DNA of 64,000 nucleotides. Source: Alphaproteobacteria bacterium (GTDB lineage Bacteria > Pseudomonadota > Alphaproteobacteria > Micropepsales > Micropepsaceae). Made by a program: the position numbers and the translations under genes. Position 1 is the first letter of the stretch, and the number at the start of each line of letters is the position of its first letter. Below are positions 63,653-64,000 of the stretch, in pieces. Under the pieces are notes generated by a model. It saw nothing but the letters and a program-made list of their open reading frames with translations, did no database searches and was not told the origin of the DNA. The stretch lies in contig JADHVO010000003.1 of assembly GCA_016783965.1 (NCBI GenBank), positions 248,001 to 312,000 of the forward strand. Direction: 5' to 3'.

Positions 63653-64000
63653 TTATTGGATGCCGGCAACGAGCGAGACCTGTCGCACATCGCCGTTGAC
63701 GGTGACCGTCCACTTGTCGCCGACCTTGTGCTGTTCGGCCGGCACGCAGAGCGGATTGGGGATGTTCGGGAGCGGCGGGTCGTAGGTGCGGCAGAGCTGG
63801 CCATCCCTGATCTCCCACGTGCCCTTGGACGTGAACATGCCGCCGCCGAACACGGCGTCGAAGGTATGATCGGCTTTGAAATGCGTACGGCTCTCCACGG
63901 TACCACCGGTTGAAATGACGGTGTTGCCATAGAAGCCCGTCATCAGGTTGTCGGCTGCGAAGGCCGCGCCACCCGACAGCAGCAATGCGACCGACCCAGC
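63653..64000 (-). CDS. Small secreted protein, tandem family member 3 (5' end outside window)
   Basis: The visible 115 or so codons begin within a signal peptide (LLLSGGAAFA) and continue DNLMTGFYGNTVISTGGTVE, KGTWEIRDGQLCRTYDP, NPLCVPAEQHKVGDKWTV. It is closest to member 2, 17 bases away on the same strand. The start codon lies beyond base 64000. Confidence 0.75.
   Translation of the reverse strand, partial: AGSVALLLSGGAAFAADNLMTGFYGNTVISTGGTVESRTHFKADHTFDAVFGGGMFTSKGTWEIRDGQLCRTYDPPLPNIPNPLCVPAEQHKVGDKWTVTVNGDVRQVSLVAGIQ

Overview
The window is dense, GC-rich chromosomal DNA, most likely from a free-living alphaproteobacterium. The pointers are the mreBCD-mrdAB cell-shape cluster, the short form of homogentisate dioxygenase, an ilvB with the alphaproteobacterial-style ThDP loop, leader-peptide attenuators in front of leuA and ilvBN, an alphaproteobacterial-type LexA box (GAAC-N7-GAAC) and a dispersed two-hairpin intergenic repeat. 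I cannot name the genus. There is no rRNA operon, CRISPR array, transposase, integrase or phage structural gene. One intact tRNA (Lys, CTT) is present.

Layout. 0.6-9.5 kb: an EAL/degenerate-GGDEF signalling protein, an HTH plus membrane protein pair, a secreted DUF1223 protein, a three-gene ABC-2 exporter, an atypical SDR and a LysR regulator. 9.5-18.5 kb: aconitase, a crotonase, a hydrolase plus luciferase-like monooxygenase operon, a prolyl-4-hydroxylase-like oxygenase, an intergenic repeat, an alpha-L-fucosidase and a small membrane protein. 18.8-21.3 kb: a copper-type operon (DUF2946, outer-membrane-type protein, CopC, CopD). 21.3-25.7 kb: a tightly overlapping tyrosine/homogentisate catabolic operon (hpd, hmgA, fahA, maiA, marR) behind an 18-bp palindromic operator. 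25.7-34.4 kb: accessory material, with a Gfo/Idh/MocA oxidoreductase, a truncated 2Fe-2S subunit, secreted His/Gly-rich and DUF4139 proteins, and a lower-GC stretch bounded by tRNA-Lys and a decayed copy of its 3' part.

34.5-42.1 kb: mreB-mreC-mreD-mrdA-rodA (elongasome), then leuA with a leucine leader peptide (leuL) and folded leader RNA. 42.3-44.6 kb: a two-gene ABC importer with a fused permease and binding protein. 44.7-49.8 kb: a prenyltransferase-fold protein under a LexA-like box, a secreted four-repeat protein, a PhyH-type dioxygenase, a tyrosine phosphatase and a B12-binding radical SAM protein. 49.9-54.2 kb: ilvB-ilvN-DUF2185-hypothetical-ilvC, preceded by a promoter, an ilv leader peptide and a terminator. 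54.2-62.8 kb: miaA, serB, a DegP-type protease, hflK-hflC, the Mrp Fe-S carrier, a 2OG-oxygenase-like protein without iron ligands, and an Old Yellow Enzyme. 62.8-64 kb: three tandem paralogous small secreted proteins.

How it fits together. Two branched-chain amino acid loci (leuA and ilvBN...C) each carry a readable leader peptide rich in the end-product codons, so both are probably controlled by transcription attenuation. I found no obvious single novel defence or mobile system. The most useful new points are the two attenuators, the DUF2185 pair embedded in the ilv operon, the tRNA-Lys duplication bracketing low-GC DNA, the LexA-like box before a non-repair gene, a probable 2OG pseudoenzyme, and a broken 2Fe-2S dehydrogenase subunit. 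All calls come from reading the sequence; no database search was run.
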